Below, in pieces: positions 37,346 to 49,645 of a stretch of DNA of 64,000 nt. Each line of letters begins with the position of its first letter. Within the stretch, counting starts at the first letter, position 1. This DNA is from Notospermus geniculatus (Eukaryota > Nemertea > Pilidiophora > Heteronemertea > Lineidae). Both the position numbers and the translations under genes were made by a program. Under the pieces are notes generated by a model. It was not told the origin of the DNA and made no database searches. It saw nothing but the letters and a program-made list of their open reading frames with translations. Location: the NCBI GenBank assembly GCA_002633025.1, contig NMRB01000001.1:758230-822229 (forward strand), given 5' to 3'.

Positions 37346-39900
37346 CATTCATACACGTCTTAGTCATTATAAAACCGTATTAAGTGGGTGACATTCAGCA
37401 CAGTGCCTCTTTTAATGGAACAACCCTGTGAGTGCATCTAGATTTCATACTTGTTTCTCGAGCGAAATTTGGTGCTCTCCTATTCAGACGAGACAAGTTA
37501 AGTATTCAAAAGTTGCCCCTTTTGCTGCTCTCACATACATATAAAACTGTCAAAGCTGTTTTTTGTGCATCAGAAAGTGACTGCATTCTTTGGCCGGGTA
37601 AAATACCTATGATAAATGCAGGATTGTTTCTTTGAGATGGACTGTGTATGATTCTGTTCCATCCACGAGTCAAGGACCTGTTGTCATGCCTACTACTGCG
37701 ATACTAAGGTCAGTGTTGTACAAAGTGTTCTTAACATTAAGTCCATGTATTTTGTATTTATACAAATGAATATTTATATCATGTAAACTTTGTAGATGCA
37801 GGTTATTTCTCATCTGATGATTGGGGGGCTTTCTCTTTTCATGTTCATGCTGGCTTTTGCCTGCTAAGTTGTGTCAACTTGGCAGTTCTCATGCTATGAC
37901 ATTCAGGTACTGGTAGTAGGTAGTGTATGGACTTCACTTGCTTTAGCTGCAAGTAGGTGCATAATGTAGTAAAGTACATTTCCATAAAATGGTGTGAATC
38001 ACTTGAAGAAATGACGTGTTTGAGGGAGGCATGGTGGGCTAGCTAGCCCATTAGAACAAAAAAGCTTTTATGACACAATTCTAATGGAGGAATCAGCAAT
38101 GGTATTGTGCAGAATATTTGGAGTTTGAGGTGCGTCAGTGTATGCCTAACGTATGCTTATTTTCCATTGCATATGAACACACTGCCTCGCTGCCTTCACG
38201 TCATGGTTGGTGCCATTTGTCATACACTACTTTTGCGAAGTTCTAGAATTCTATGTACATGTATTTGTAATCGTGTGGTTCTTTAATTTTGGCAGTTTTT
38301 ATGTAGCATCTCATGACGTGAGAAGTGAGATCCATTTCTATATCGCATGAGTGTGTCGGGCTAGATTTGCTATGGACTAATCTCGCAAGTCCACATCTGA
38401 TTGCCTTTAATATACAGCTTTTGAAGAATATCTTGCCAGTCTTTCACTGATGTTTTATCTTACTCAGATTTATCATGTTTTGCCTACTACTTAGCTACTT
38501 TTAAGACATACTTGTATCTGTCATGTCTGTGCTTTGTTGAAGATTGGGTACATGACATCATCTTTATGAAACAAATTTAACTCTGTCCAGCTTCTTTTGA
38601 AGACATGCTTGCCTGGTTATTTTGTTGGGTAGTAGTTCTCCCACTGATACAACTGGTCATGTGACCATATGTTGACCAGTCAGAGTTCTTGATACATGTA
38701 CCTCTTCATGTTCACCAACTTAACTTGAAGAATGTCCCACTTGTCAGTTAGGAGATGAGCAATGAAGTGTCGATGAGTCAGTTTCAATTTTCTGTAACAA
38801 TGTAATAGGTAATATGTATTTTCATACATTCAGTAAGTTTCATTAGCTAACCTTGAATTTATCATCCAGATTGGGCTGCTGGGTTGCTTATACATATGTA
38901 AGTATTATATCCCTGGATATTTTGTTATCTTATGAATTATCCCATCCATTTCCATCTTATGATGTACAAATAAATGTAGTCAATTGGATGTGCCAAGTGC
39001 ATGAAATTGATCAGGACCTGGGTGCAGGTTTTCAAAACTGCATTTCGTGGGCATTGTTCCTTTGCTGTCTATTTACATGTATCTGATATATTATTGGTTA
39101 TTGCTATAGATTTGGCCTCTCAGCATCTGCTGTCAATGTATAAAGTTGTTATCCTGTGTGACAGGTCACTTGCATCTACTGAAAGACAACTGCAGAAATT
39201 TGAAGTTATATGGTACATACATTGTCTGACTTGCTGTTTTGAGGCGTACCGGTATATGCCTGCTTGTAAATGGTACAAGTCTGACTGAAAATGAAATATA
39301 CCTCAAATCTATCTATAAAATAACAATATTATCCATCCAATGTACATGTAATGTGCAACACAGATATCACCTGAATGTAATCTTCATCCATTTGATGAAC
39401 TGAAATAAACCAAGGCTGAAATAATCACCTGCATGCAATGCAGGTTTTGCTGTTGCTTTCATATTGTGTCCTGTATGAGGCTTGTGTAAGAATGTTGTGG
39501 CATCTGCCATGTTATACTTACATATACTGACCTTGCATGAGACCCACATATTACATACATTATATGAATTAGTTTTATGATACTTAGAGGGCTATTAAGG
39601 GTATCTTCAGTTGCCCATCAGAATGCCTTTCTTTAGCCATGTTATTATGATGACACATCTTAGAATCATGTATTTTATTGTATGACCCACCAGAAGAAAA
39701 TGAGCACGTTTTTTCTCATAACAATAATATACTGATAGATATCGTCTTGCGTAATATGTCATTTATATTTTGTGTGACTCGTCATTACAAGAATAAGCAT
39801 AATAATAGTAACAGTTGTATTGAATTTGGTGACAATATTGCTACTGATGATCTACTAGTATTTTCCCCCTCACTCAAGATGCATGTTCCACCTCACTTAA
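37346..39900. other. CUEDC1 3' UTR / downstream region
   Basis: About 2.5 kb of AT-rich sequence with scattered TACATGTA palindromes. It probably includes a long 3' UTR. No further coding exon with a recognisable domain is seen. Confidence 0.4.
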
Positions 39901-40147
39901 AAGCCCCACTGTATTGAATCTGAAAAACGCAAATCATCGCCGCGATTCTCGACGTCAGTGCACGACGTCACAACGTGTAAAATGTACTACGCTTTGTCTG
40001 AATACATTAGAGCCCTCCCTGCAGTTTTTTAATGTGTGCTGAAAACTAGGCCTTGATTCTCTGAAACACCTATCAGGCAAGCATTCTCCTCTGTTTGCAT
40101 TCTCCTTACATTTTGAAAATATCGTAAAATTCAATACAGTGGGGCTT
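39901..40147. mobile_element. MITE with AAGCCCCACTG ends
   Basis: AAGCCCCACTGTATTGAAT at the left end is the reverse complement of the right end ATTCAATACAGTGGGGCTT. TAA flanks both sides (39898-39900 and 40148-40150), a Harbinger-like 3-bp duplication. About 247 bp, non-coding. Confidence 0.85.
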
Positions 40148-40234
40148 TAAGACTGGGTACCTTTTGATGTTTAATGGACCTGAATTTAAACCACAGTTGT
40201 CTGGGTATTTTCCATTTGCTCAGTGAAGTAATGG

Positions 40235-40950
40235 NNNNNNNNNNNNNNNNNNNNNNNNNNNNNNNNNNNNNNNNNNNNNNNNNNNNNNNNNNNNNNNNNN
40301 NNNNNNNNNNNNNNNNNNNNNNNNNNNNNNNNNNNNNNNNNNNNNNNNNNNNNNNNNNNNNNNNNNNNNNNNNNNNNNNNNNNNNNNNNNNNNNNNNNNN
40401 NNNNNNNNNNNNNNNNNNNNNNNNNNNNNNNNNNNNNNNNNNNNNNNNNNNNNNNNNNNNNNNNNNNNNNNNNNNNNNNNNNNNNNNNNNNNNNNNNNNN
40501 NNNNNNNNNNNNNNNNNNNNNNNNNNNNNNNNNNNNNNNNNNNNNNNNNNNNNNNNNNNNNNNNNNNNNNNNNNNNNNNNNNNNNNNNNNNNNNNNNNNN
40601 NNNNNNNNNNNNNNNNNNNNNNNNNNNNNNNNNNNNNNNNNNNNNNNNNNNNNNNNNNNNNNNNNNNNNNNNNNNNNNNNNNNNNNNNNNNNNNNNNNNN
40701 NNNNNNNNNNNNNNNNNNNNNNNNNNNNNNNNNNNNNNNNNNNNNNNNNNNNNNNNNNNNNNNNNNNNNNNNNNNNNNNNNNNNNNNNNNNNNNNNNNNN
40801 NNNNNNNNNNNNNNNNNNNNNNNNNNNNNNNNNNNNNNNNNNNNNNNNNNNNNNNNNNNNNNNNNNNNNNNNNNNNNNNNNNNNNNNNNNNNNNNNNNNN
40901 NNNNNNNNNNNNNNNNNNNNNNNNNNNNNNNNNNNNNNNNNNNNNNNNNN
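40235..40950. other. Assembly gap of 716 N
   Basis: All bases are N; open frames across it are artefacts. Confidence 0.99.
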
Positions 40951-41236
40951 CTTATTTAATCAGACAATGGAAGCGAAGGGGAACACTCACAAATGGGGAA
41001 CATTCGAAAATGTTACACCGGATTCTGCTCCAGTAGTTTCCAGTATCCTGGTTTCGCAAACTCCGTTTACTTCTGTCCACTGCCGCAAGCGATCGCAACG
41101 AAAAGTATGGTAATTGATTTCCTTGGGGTAGGTGTCGCCAACGTGACTCAATAGTGTCTTGACAACGTGTAATGTGCAGAGTATCCTGATCGACGTTTAC
41201 CAAGAACCTTAGATCTAATTCCTCGGTAGCTGCTGT

Positions 41237-41635
41237 AATAGGGAGTTTTCGCAAATCTGACGAAAAACGAAGTACGAAATACGAAATTGGACGTCATGCC
41301 TATGACGTAATGTATTTCAGGAAATGGCTGGTACCACAAATATCGCCTGCTGCAAGAGCATCTTTTAGCGTATGACGTTAGAACGACAGAGGTACGGTGT
41401 ATATTAAACTTTGAAATTTATCTTTCGTCTCCACTTCGTTGATACGAATTGGAAATTTAAAAATTCAAGATCCGCCATAACTCTTTCGATCTTACATGAC
41501 ATGCTAAACGACGCACTGGCATGAGGGACATTTGTGGTACCAACCATTTCCTGAAATACATTACGTCATGGATATGACGTCCAATTTCGTATTTCGTACT
41601 TCGCTTTTCGTCAGATTTGCGAAAACTCCCTATTC
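41237..41635. mobile_element. Foldback MITE, GGGAGTTTTCGCAAATCTGACG family, copy 1
   Basis: Arms of about 110 bp pair almost perfectly: left AATAGGGAGTTTTCGC and right GCGAAAACTCCCTATT. Internal blocks are shared (ATTACGTCAT, GGTACCA). About 400 bp, no coding capacity. Confidence 0.85.
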
Positions 41636-41705
41636 TGAAACTTCGCGCACGCACATTCTCAGTGTGAAAACAAGTTCATGTTCGTCCGGCGGCCGGGGAA
41701 GTATT

Positions 41706-41718
41706 GGGGGGGGGGGGA
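41706..41718. repeat. G homopolymer
   Basis: Run of about 12 G; similar runs lie at 10,800-10,810 and 14,119-14,130. Confidence 0.9.
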
Positions 41719-42604
41719 GGATTATAATAGCTTATCATAGAATATTTCCAGCGAAATATTACTTGCGCTTAGTAATTTATGAGTGTATGAAATCGTTTCG
41801 CCTTCACATATATGCCGGTCCAGCTTGCTCTGACACGTTACGTATTAAAGTGTCATGCATCATGATATCGTGGGAAGTTGGCTCACTAGGTGGTAGAATG
41901 TTTTGTGCCAAAGTCCCTGAAATAAAATATATTTAAGACAGATGCTTCTTGTGTTTTCTTTAAAATCTCCCAGAATTGATACACGCATTCCATTCCTATG
42001 CATTGGTGTCATTCCTATGTCAACTGTGCCATCCTGCAGAGAACATCAGGGGTCAGCGCTCGCTCCCTTCGTCACGTAGACGCGGACAGCTGAAGCCGGA
42101 AAGTGAGGCGCCGACTGGACTACAAACCCAAATTTGATCTAAAGTAGAATCCGCTCCTCTCAGAATTCTGCGTTATTTCGTTGTCACACATACATGTATT
42201 TAACAGATTATAATGCCGATGAATTGATAATTTACGTATTAGTCGATTACGGTATTTGATTTGAAGGTATCACTAAAATCTTTGTAATTGCTCTACGACT
42301 GAAGGCGTCAATTTTTCATTTCCTCTTCCGCTGAAGTTGGTTTCCTGTTAGCATGGCTGTCACTAATGCGTGATCGATAGCATTTAGCCAATACCTCGCT
42401 CAGCATTATGTCTCGAGGGTGGATAAACCATTGTTTAATATTGCATTACCGGTCCTAGCAATTTGAAGACAGACCTCGTGTTAGCAACAAGTGGAAAATC
42501 ATCTACAGGATTTGCTTTCAATCTTTCTACCTGGGTTGTGCATGGGTAGTTGTACATTTACTGTATTCAGCATGGGTAGCAGACTAAAAGGTAAGTTGAA
42601 GAAC

Positions 42605-42977
42605 AGTGAGTTTTCGCAGATCTGACGAAACCCGAAGTACGAAATACAAAATTGGACATCATTTCCATGACGTAATGTATTTCAGGAGATGGTTGGTACC
42701 ACAAATATCGCCTGCTGCAAAAACGTCTTTTAGCGTATGATCCGATAGAGTTACAGTGTAACTTTGAAATTCATCTTTCGTTTCCACTTCGTAGATACGA
42801 AGTGGAAATTTTGAAATTCAAGATGCACCACAACTCTCGGTCTTACATGATACATGCTGAAAGACGCACTGGACACTGTGGTACTAACCATCTCCTGAAA
42901 TACATTACGTCATGGAAATGAAATCCAATTTCGTATTTCGTACTTCGTTTTTCGTCAGATTTGCGAAACCTCGCTAA
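42605..42977. mobile_element. Foldback MITE, same family, copy 2
   Basis: The arms GTGAGTTTTCGCAGATCTGA and TCAGATTTGCGAAACCTCGC enclose the same CGAAGTACGAAATAC and TGACGTAATGTATTTCAGG blocks as the copy at 41237. More diverged ends. Confidence 0.8.
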
Positions 42978-44645
42978 TGTGGGCGCACCAAATCCAACCT
43001 CCAGTTGATAATTCGGTCCCTTGCGCAGCCCCCTCCTAAAAGATGTCGGAAAAGGCAGACGCACGGCATGGTAGTTGTTGGAATGTATACAAAATCTCTA
43101 AAGAATTATTGTTGTGAAAGGTTGGTTGGCCAAATGTATTTATCTTTCAATGGGCCTTCTCCATCTGGACAGAGTGCCTGGCCGTGCGGGGTTTTGAGAT
43201 ACGATATATCCTTGGAACCATGATGCTTCCTACCGATACATTGCGCTTCTCCACCAAGCATAGTAGGCCTACTTTATACGACTGAAGCGGGTCAAGTTTG
43301 ACAGTTGATCAATTCTAAACATGGAATATGGCCTGGAACGGTTACCTATCAGACCCAATTTCATATGGCATAATCAATTACGTGTTAACATTCTAAATCC
43401 ATTATTATCGGACTCTTAAACCAAGTAAGTGTTGGTATTGTATGTTATTTTGGCATGACTTCGTCGACATGCAGAAATGAAATGAAAACATGTTCAAAAA
43501 TTGGAAATTATTTACTCGAGGCGACCATTTATATCGCATTCAATAAAAGGCCCGCTGTTCTCTCTTAGTTCTGACGTATCCGGTGGAGAAATTCAATTAG
43601 CGTGTCTCCATCGTGTGTACGTTTCATGATTGACCATTTTATGATAGCTGTAAAATTTTCCTCACATACCGTGCTGAAGACGAGTAGTCTTACCGTGCTG
43701 AAAACGAGTAGATCAACCAAAGGGTTTTGTGCTAAACCAAAAATAGAAAAACATATTGTCGGATAGCTCAATTTAGGTTAGTATCGAGGTGGGTGACTAT
43801 AATCAATGAAATTTACAGGGTTCATCGATGCAAATGAAATTCATTGTGCTAGTATCTCGTACTTAAATATTCTTCTCACAATGGAACCTTGAAGTATAAA
43901 TTTGTTCGCTCCAACAACCATTGACAACTTATGAAAGCCGTGAAATATGCCACAGGGAATCTCCATAAACCATCGGAACTCGAAGTTGTAGGAGGTTCGG
44001 AGATCAACGGGGGAATAAACTGATTAGGCCAATTGAATACAAACTCTGCCTAGACTGACACCATCTAAATATTTTTCTGACCTGAGGCTATAACACCAAT
44101 TGTTACATGTCCAACTACATATACTTGGAAACAATCTATGTTTATGTGGATATTAAACTAATGTCAAACAAATACTGTGCCATGTCATATGGATATTCTA
44201 TTCTCGGCTTGTTCTCTTCGTCTGAATGGATTAAGGATGCTATCAGTCTCCTAAGGTACGTGATTACTAGTAAGCGCGACATCAGTGCTCCTGTGCCCAG
44301 TATCAAACACTTCATAGCCATCCTTGGTGACCTAATCTTCAGCGATACACAAAATAGCTGGTTCACAATGCCGTCCGTTTCTTCATACGAACGATTTGAT
44401 AACCGTCCATATTCAGAACTACACAGTACCTTTTCTCTCTAAAAAGCTATCGCTTCATCGGGCGGGCAGCACACCCGTGAGACCGAGGTGAGGGCGATAT
44501 CGCAAGCGATCTGATCGAAAGACTAGAGGTGACACCGGTGTAACGTTTTGACGACACACAGAGAACCAGCGAGTCCGTTTCCCAGTGTGTTCCGAACAAT
44601 GGGAATCACACAGAAATTTATGGCCACACTGAAAAACGTTACACT
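42978..44645. other. Intergenic stretch with nothing recognised
   Basis: AT-rich sequence with short open frames lacking domain resemblance. No repeat structure was identified. Confidence 0.4.
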
Positions 44646-44650
44646 GGTCT

Positions 44651-44823
44651 TAAGCCAAGCGCACATTTGCGACAAAACTCAATGCGGTAGGGGTGTTTTT
44701 AAAGTCGAGTGACCCAACGATGTCGACTCGTCATTCAGCCAGGTCAGTCGATTTTAAAAGACACCCCAACCATGCCAACCGCATTTGAGTTTTGCCGCAA
44801 ATGCCTGCGCTTGGCGTTTGTTT
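44651..44823. mobile_element. Foldback element with CCAAGCGC arms
   Basis: The segment 44651-44710 (GCCAAGCGCACATTTGCG ... GGGGTGTTTTTAAAG) is an imperfect reverse complement of 44749-44821 (TTTTAAAAGACACCCC ... GCGCTTGGC). A short non-coding palindromic element. Confidence 0.65.
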
Positions 44824-45827
44824 GGTATTGGGCGATCATCGCCAGGGAGAAGATTCTCCGTTCCAGCGCACACCTGATAATTATCAACAACTGATTTTGC
44901 TCGGTGGCGATCAGATCCATAATTCATACACCCATATACGTAGCCTATAGGCCTATGTCAATCCATACCACACTCCTGTGGCGGTTCAGATATTAAGACC
45001 TCAGTAAAAAAGATTTTTTCAAACAATATTCGCTCCACGCGTTCTATCTAATAAGCTTAAATTTTCTTTCTCTCCAATCTTAAATTCTTCGCTAAGGCTT
45101 CAAACTGCTGACGATAATGGATTTAACGTGCTGTGTTGCACCTATATTCTGTGAAAATCTTTTCCGTAATCCAGATCATGTTCAGGGTATTCCCGCCAAG
45201 GGGCTCGAACTCTTACTTAAAACGATGAACTAAATGAAATTTAAAAAAAAACGCTTTATCAGCATGAATAACAATGTCATTGTAAAATCGGCGTACCTGA
45301 CTTGAAAATTCTAGAGTGGTGGTTGAGATCAACCACAGGTAGGCCTACATGTTCGTGTTTATAATGAAGCAAGAAGAACAACAAAAATGGAACGACAGGA
45401 CTCAAAAAAGTTCCGTTCGGTGAATATTCTAGTGTTCTCGGGACATATTTTGTTCAACACCGTGCAGTGTTGGGGGAAAAGGTTATATTTATTGGCTGCG
45501 TTGATTGTTCAATTGATCTGAAAACACACCACCATAACAAGGCCATAGAAATATTTTGCCTATAATTCTTCCCTGTTGGCCGCCGACGCAGATCGATAGA
45601 TCTAACTTATTGTCTCGGCGTTATTAAATCATTAATGTTTTTGGTATCGATATCGATATTCAATTTGTGTCATTGTGTGGCCTTGGAGATGATTACAATA
45701 CGCTTCGAACAGAACAAGCTCCAGAACCGAACTTGACTACAAAGGTTAGGAATTTCTATAGGCCCGTCCTCATTCTACTTGAATGCCTATTTTGAAGTGA
45801 AATGTACGAAACAGATTTCAAATGATG

Positions 45828-45990
45828 AAAATAAATTGAAGAAAATAACCAATTAATTACTTAGAAATGTAATGAGAATGAAGTAAAAAAGAAAAACGTG
45901 AGGCAGTGAAGGGGATTCGAACCCACTGCGATCCTTCCGCGCTGATGTCAAGCCCGGCGTCCAACCACTGCGCCAAAAATGCCAAATGCA
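45828..45990 (-). mobile_element. tRNA-derived SINE, family B, copy 1
   Basis: On the minus strand, a tRNA-like head has A box TGGCGCAGTGG and a perfect B box GGTTCGAATCC. It is followed by a T-rich body with TTCATTCTCATTAC and TAAGTAATTAATT. The acceptor and anticodon stems are degenerate, so this is not a functional tRNA gene. The same body follows the copy at 46937. Confidence 0.75.
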
Positions 45991-46074
45991 CCGGACAAGT
46001 GGAATCGCTGACATTTCTGCAGTGCAATGGATAACTTGGTTGGGGAACAAAGACCCAAAGACTATTATGCCACT

Positions 46075-46112
46075 TAAAAAGAAGTACTCGCCAACAAAAG
46101 GACACGATTTTT
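46075..46112. repeat. Direct repeat with 46872-46908
   Basis: AAAGAAGTACTCGCCAACA followed by AAAGGACAC occurs at both sites in the same orientation, about 797 bases apart, between the two SINE copies. Confidence 0.85.
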
Positions 46113-46871
46113 CTTTTTAACCAGTCCTTCTAGATATTTTTATTATAATGTTTAACTTCAACTGCTTTAGGTTTCCACTTTTTGTAAAGCGCTAAACAAA
46201 TATTTTAAATATTATTATCGTTTGAACTGCTTGAGTGACATTTTTATTATCGTTTGTTGTGTGAACGGATACCACAGCGTGCTCTATTCTGTCCGTTCGC
46301 TTAATGTAAAAAACAATACTCCCATTGGTCGAAATCTAATTATTCTGACCTGTCACCCTCAATCTGCATAACACAATTGGAATTCACAGAATGTGCGTTG
46401 ATCTCTCCGACAACAGTCGGAAATTGCCGAGTGAAAAATTTCCGTAAGCAAATGAGGTCAGAGGTCCGCTTATGATAAAACCGAAACCTAAATTCCAGCC
46501 CGATACTGGGACGTCGATGGATAAATAGATGACAATAGTTCTGTGTTTATTGGCTTATATACTAAATTGGGACGGTTCGAGCAGGGATCCACACCCAACA
46601 GTCATTTTCTAGTTTTACATGTAATCATCAGTAAAGCCGGGAAGATGGCCAAATTTCTTAGTTATCAGCAGATTAGTCGGTGTGTTGGGATTTTATCACC
46701 AACCAGTTTTGGGCTGTCATCAGAGAAAAGTAGGCCTGGTAGTTCTATTCGGTGACAATAGGTGTCATCCAATTTACAGCGGCCTGTCGTCTTCACATGT
46801 CGCATTGTCTCTCGTCTACCAGAAGCAGAGCAGCAGTATCTTTCCTTTATTGTACCCAATGATGTTTCCAC

Positions 46872-46908
46872 TTCAAAAGAAGTACTCGCCAACAAAAGGA
46901 CACAAAAT
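46872..46908. repeat. Direct repeat partner of 46075-46112
   Basis: Same motif, immediately upstream of the second SINE. The two copies differ only in flanks. Confidence 0.85.
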
Positions 46909-46936
46909 CGTGTGAACGAATAGCACTGCGTCGGTG

Positions 46937-47105
46937 TTCATGGCGTAGTGGTTAGACGTCGGACGTGGAATCCCGGCAGAAGTATCGACGTGGGTTCGAG
47001 TCCCCTTGACTGCCATGCTTTTTTTTCGCTTTACTTTATTCTCATTACTTTACTTTTCTAAGTAATTAATTTTTTTCTTCAATTTCTTTTCATCATCTAG
47101 ATCTG
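46937..47105 (+). mobile_element. tRNA-derived SINE, family B, copy 2
   Basis: A box TGGCGTAGTGG and B box GGTTCGAGTCC, then CTTGACTGCCATGC, a T run, and the same TTTATTCTCATTAC and CTAAGTAATTAATT body as copy 1 in opposite orientation. Head-to-head arrangement with copy 1. Confidence 0.75.
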
Positions 47106-47618
47106 TTTTAAAGTGGCTCCATTGGCAGCTTGCTAATGGTCTCAAATGTAGGCAACAAAATATTGTTATCCCTATTGGGATCCCTAAGGGGCTAAAACGG
47201 GTAACTTGAGTTATCAGATCCTCCTCACCAGATACACGTTCAACTGCACGTAATACGGCACAAAGTCAAATACGAATCATGCAGCGGAACGAGCTAACGA
47301 TCCATTCAAACCCTCCATATCATAAACTTGAATATCACACCGCGATTAATTCACCTGTGTACGATAATTATCTTCATTAATCATAGATTCTATTCAATCT
47401 AACCAATGTTGATGAAAACTTGAACTGCCTCGGGCGAGTCTGCTTATTCCGTATTCTCTGGTAATATCGACTTAACCAATTAGTATTTATGTATTCCTTT
47501 CAGATTTCCATCCAACGGAGACTATTCAAGGCCCAACAAAGTCCAATAACCGGCTTCATGAAGGAGTCATGTAAGCTAACTGGTCCTTTTTGACTAATTC
47601 ATTAGATTGTCAAAAGTA

Positions 47619-49160
47619 ATGTACCGGTCCGGCGAGCAACAAGAACTCGAACGGCAGATGAATATATACAAGAACGTCAGGCGGCGAAGACCTGTGAATA
47701 TGCCACCTTTATTAAGATATAAGAAGCTACCGAGTTTGTATAACCACGGAGATTTAGTTGGCCGGCGGGTGCAGGATGGTAGTCAAACTGAACGGGCCCC
47801 CGGCGACAAGCCACGAACCCTTCTTATCGATGCTCCGAAGGATAGTTTTGTAATTGCCCGCCAGGCGCTGTGGTCTTATCACACGAGAAATCGGGGGACG
47901 AATCACGTGGAACAATATTCAGGAAAGCTACCCCCTATTCCATACAGGTGTAAATCCGAGGAGGTGACATCGAAGAGCATGAAGGATTTTCATTCACCTT
48001 CCATAGGAAATCAGGTTTCTCGATTCAAACGACGTCCATATTGGAATATGTCAAAACGGTCTACGAATTCAGATGGAAATACCAGTAGTTCGTCTGCGGA
48101 TACAGGTGACAGTGTCATTTTTGAAAACATGAACTCGAGCGATAACGAGGCTGCAGGGAGAGGAGAATGTTCTGCCGGTCGGCGGTTCGACGACATGGAA
48201 GGGTTTCAAAATTTCGATGACCAAAGTGGATCAGAAAAACAGCCATTTGACACAGAGGACCCTTTTGATTTCGATACGAACCCCTATGACGAGGATTTGA
48301 AGACAAAGACAAAACAGGATATCTACGATACGTACATCGTGGGCATACCGCGGGAAGGGATGTCCCCATTGATGTATGATGACGCCATTCATGGGAATTT
48401 CCTAATTGGGCGTCATCAGAATGTCATCGACAAAAGCACGTATGGGAACTTTGCGCGAACCACACTTCCGAGGCGTGTGCCCAGCCTTGATATTAGTAAA
48501 ATGCATGCACCGTTATCTACACCGCCAAAGAATGGACGGTTTACGAAGAAAAGTTCCTTCTTCACTATTCCTCCCCTCACTGACGGTAAATTCAATGGGA
48601 TTGGCAGAGCAGCAAAGCCCAATTCCAACTGCTACCCTGTGTTCTCGCAGCATCCACACGACGCACCTATCCGGAAGTGGGGGAATGTTAAGTCTCGGCC
48701 AAAGCTGTCGAAGTTAAAGCTTTCCCTAAATCAAAATAAGAAGAACAGAAAAAACTCAAAAGGCGGTTGTGATTCTCTGAGTGGGGATGAGGCGACCGAG
48801 AATGCGTGGCCAGGGCGTAATTCCGCTGAACCCGGCTGCGAAAACAGTGTTGACTCGAAGGAGAGTAGCGACGACGACAAAAGCAATGATGATTATCAGA
48901 ACTTTGAAAAGACTTATGCCGTTGATGATGGACAAGAGAATTCAGTTATTTCTGAACTGAAAAATCAGCCCCAGGAGGGCAATGAGCATTTGGAATCGGA
49001 CTTGAATCGAGACACAACACCGATTTTGGCTGATAATCGACTGATTACAGAAGCAGGCGTCAGGCAGGAGGACTTTGCTAGAGAACCCACGGATCCCGCA
49101 AGTATTGTGGACCAAGAATCAACTAAAGACATTATCACGGTTACTATATCAAAGAAGTAA
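47619..49160 (+). CDS. Uncharacterised single-exon protein, mostly disordered
   Basis: The frame of 513 residues begins at the ATG at 47619; a TTG 12 bases upstream is in frame but not a credible start. No signal peptide or membrane helix is visible. The N-terminus is basic (MNIYKNVRRRRP), the centre is Asp/Phe/Pro-rich (DTEDPFDFDTNPYDED) followed by the most ordered-looking part (about residues 225-300, with YDTYIVGIPREGMSPL), then a Lys-rich segment, and the C-terminal 150 residues are Ser/Asp/Glu-rich. I do not recognise a family. Uninterrupted coding over 1.5 kb with amino-acid-like codon structure supports a real gene. An acceptor-like CTTTCAG before 47505 suggests a 5' UTR intron. Confidence 0.65.
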   Translation: MYRSGEQQELERQMNIYKNVRRRRPVNMPPLLRYKKLPSLYNHGDLVGRRVQDGSQTERAPGDKPRTLLIDAPKDSFVIARQALWSYHTRNRGTNHVEQYSGKLPPIPYRCKSEEVTSKSMKDFHSPSIGNQVSRFKRRPYWNMSKRSTNSDGNTSSSSADTGDSVIFENMNSSDNEAAGRGECSAGRRFDDMEGFQNFDDQSGSEKQPFDTEDPFDFDTNPYDEDLKTKTKQDIYDTYIVGIPREGMSPLMYDDAIHGNFLIGRHQNVIDKSTYGNFARTTLPRRVPSLDISKMHAPLSTPPKNGRFTKKSSFFTIPPLTDGKFNGIGRAAKPNSNCYPVFSQHPHDAPIRKWGNVKSRPKLSKLKLSLNQNKKNRKNSKGGCDSLSGDEATENAWPGRNSAEPGCENSVDSKESSDDDKSNDDYQNFEKTYAVDDGQENSVISELKNQPQEGNEHLESDLNRDTTPILADNRLITEAGVRQEDFAREPTDPASIVDQESTKDIITVTISKK

Positions 49161-49645
49161 GGTTACTGCTCGTTTCACGATGGGGACCACAGTCAAGTCT
49201 ATAATGTCGTCAACAATTTGATTAAATACATGACGTGTACAACTCTAATGTGTCAGCGGGAAATGTACTTTGTATAATGGTCATCTCGTGAAAAACAAGA
49301 GACAAAGAAAGCTTCTGCCAGTGGACTGAGTGGATGTCTTTTCCATAACTCAGGGGGAAAATGTTGGTTTTGACTATGAAATTTGACAAAATTGGTACAT
49401 TTTCTCAAAGTTTGCCTCAATCCGTCCTCAAGGATTGTGGGCAGAACCCTGCAAAGTGTAAGAACACTTTGCCAAAAACCGTGCATTTAACCAGAAAGCA
49501 TCTAATGTGATGTATACATGTGTATACTTGTGCGTCAGTTGACATAATTCGAAGAGGATGCAAGGGGTGGTTCGGAGGTGACAATGACTCGAAGAACTCC
49601 ATGACCAGGACTAAGTGCGACCGTGGAAAAATCCCGCGGCCTCTT

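Noticed and set aside
40174-40959. 261-codon frame across the second N gap
   Set aside because: Undetermined residues only.
45828-47015. Functional tRNA genes at the tRNA-like sites
   Set aside because: A and B boxes are good, but acceptor and anticodon stems do not pair and both copies carry the same SINE body. The same reasoning applies at 11,965-12,215.
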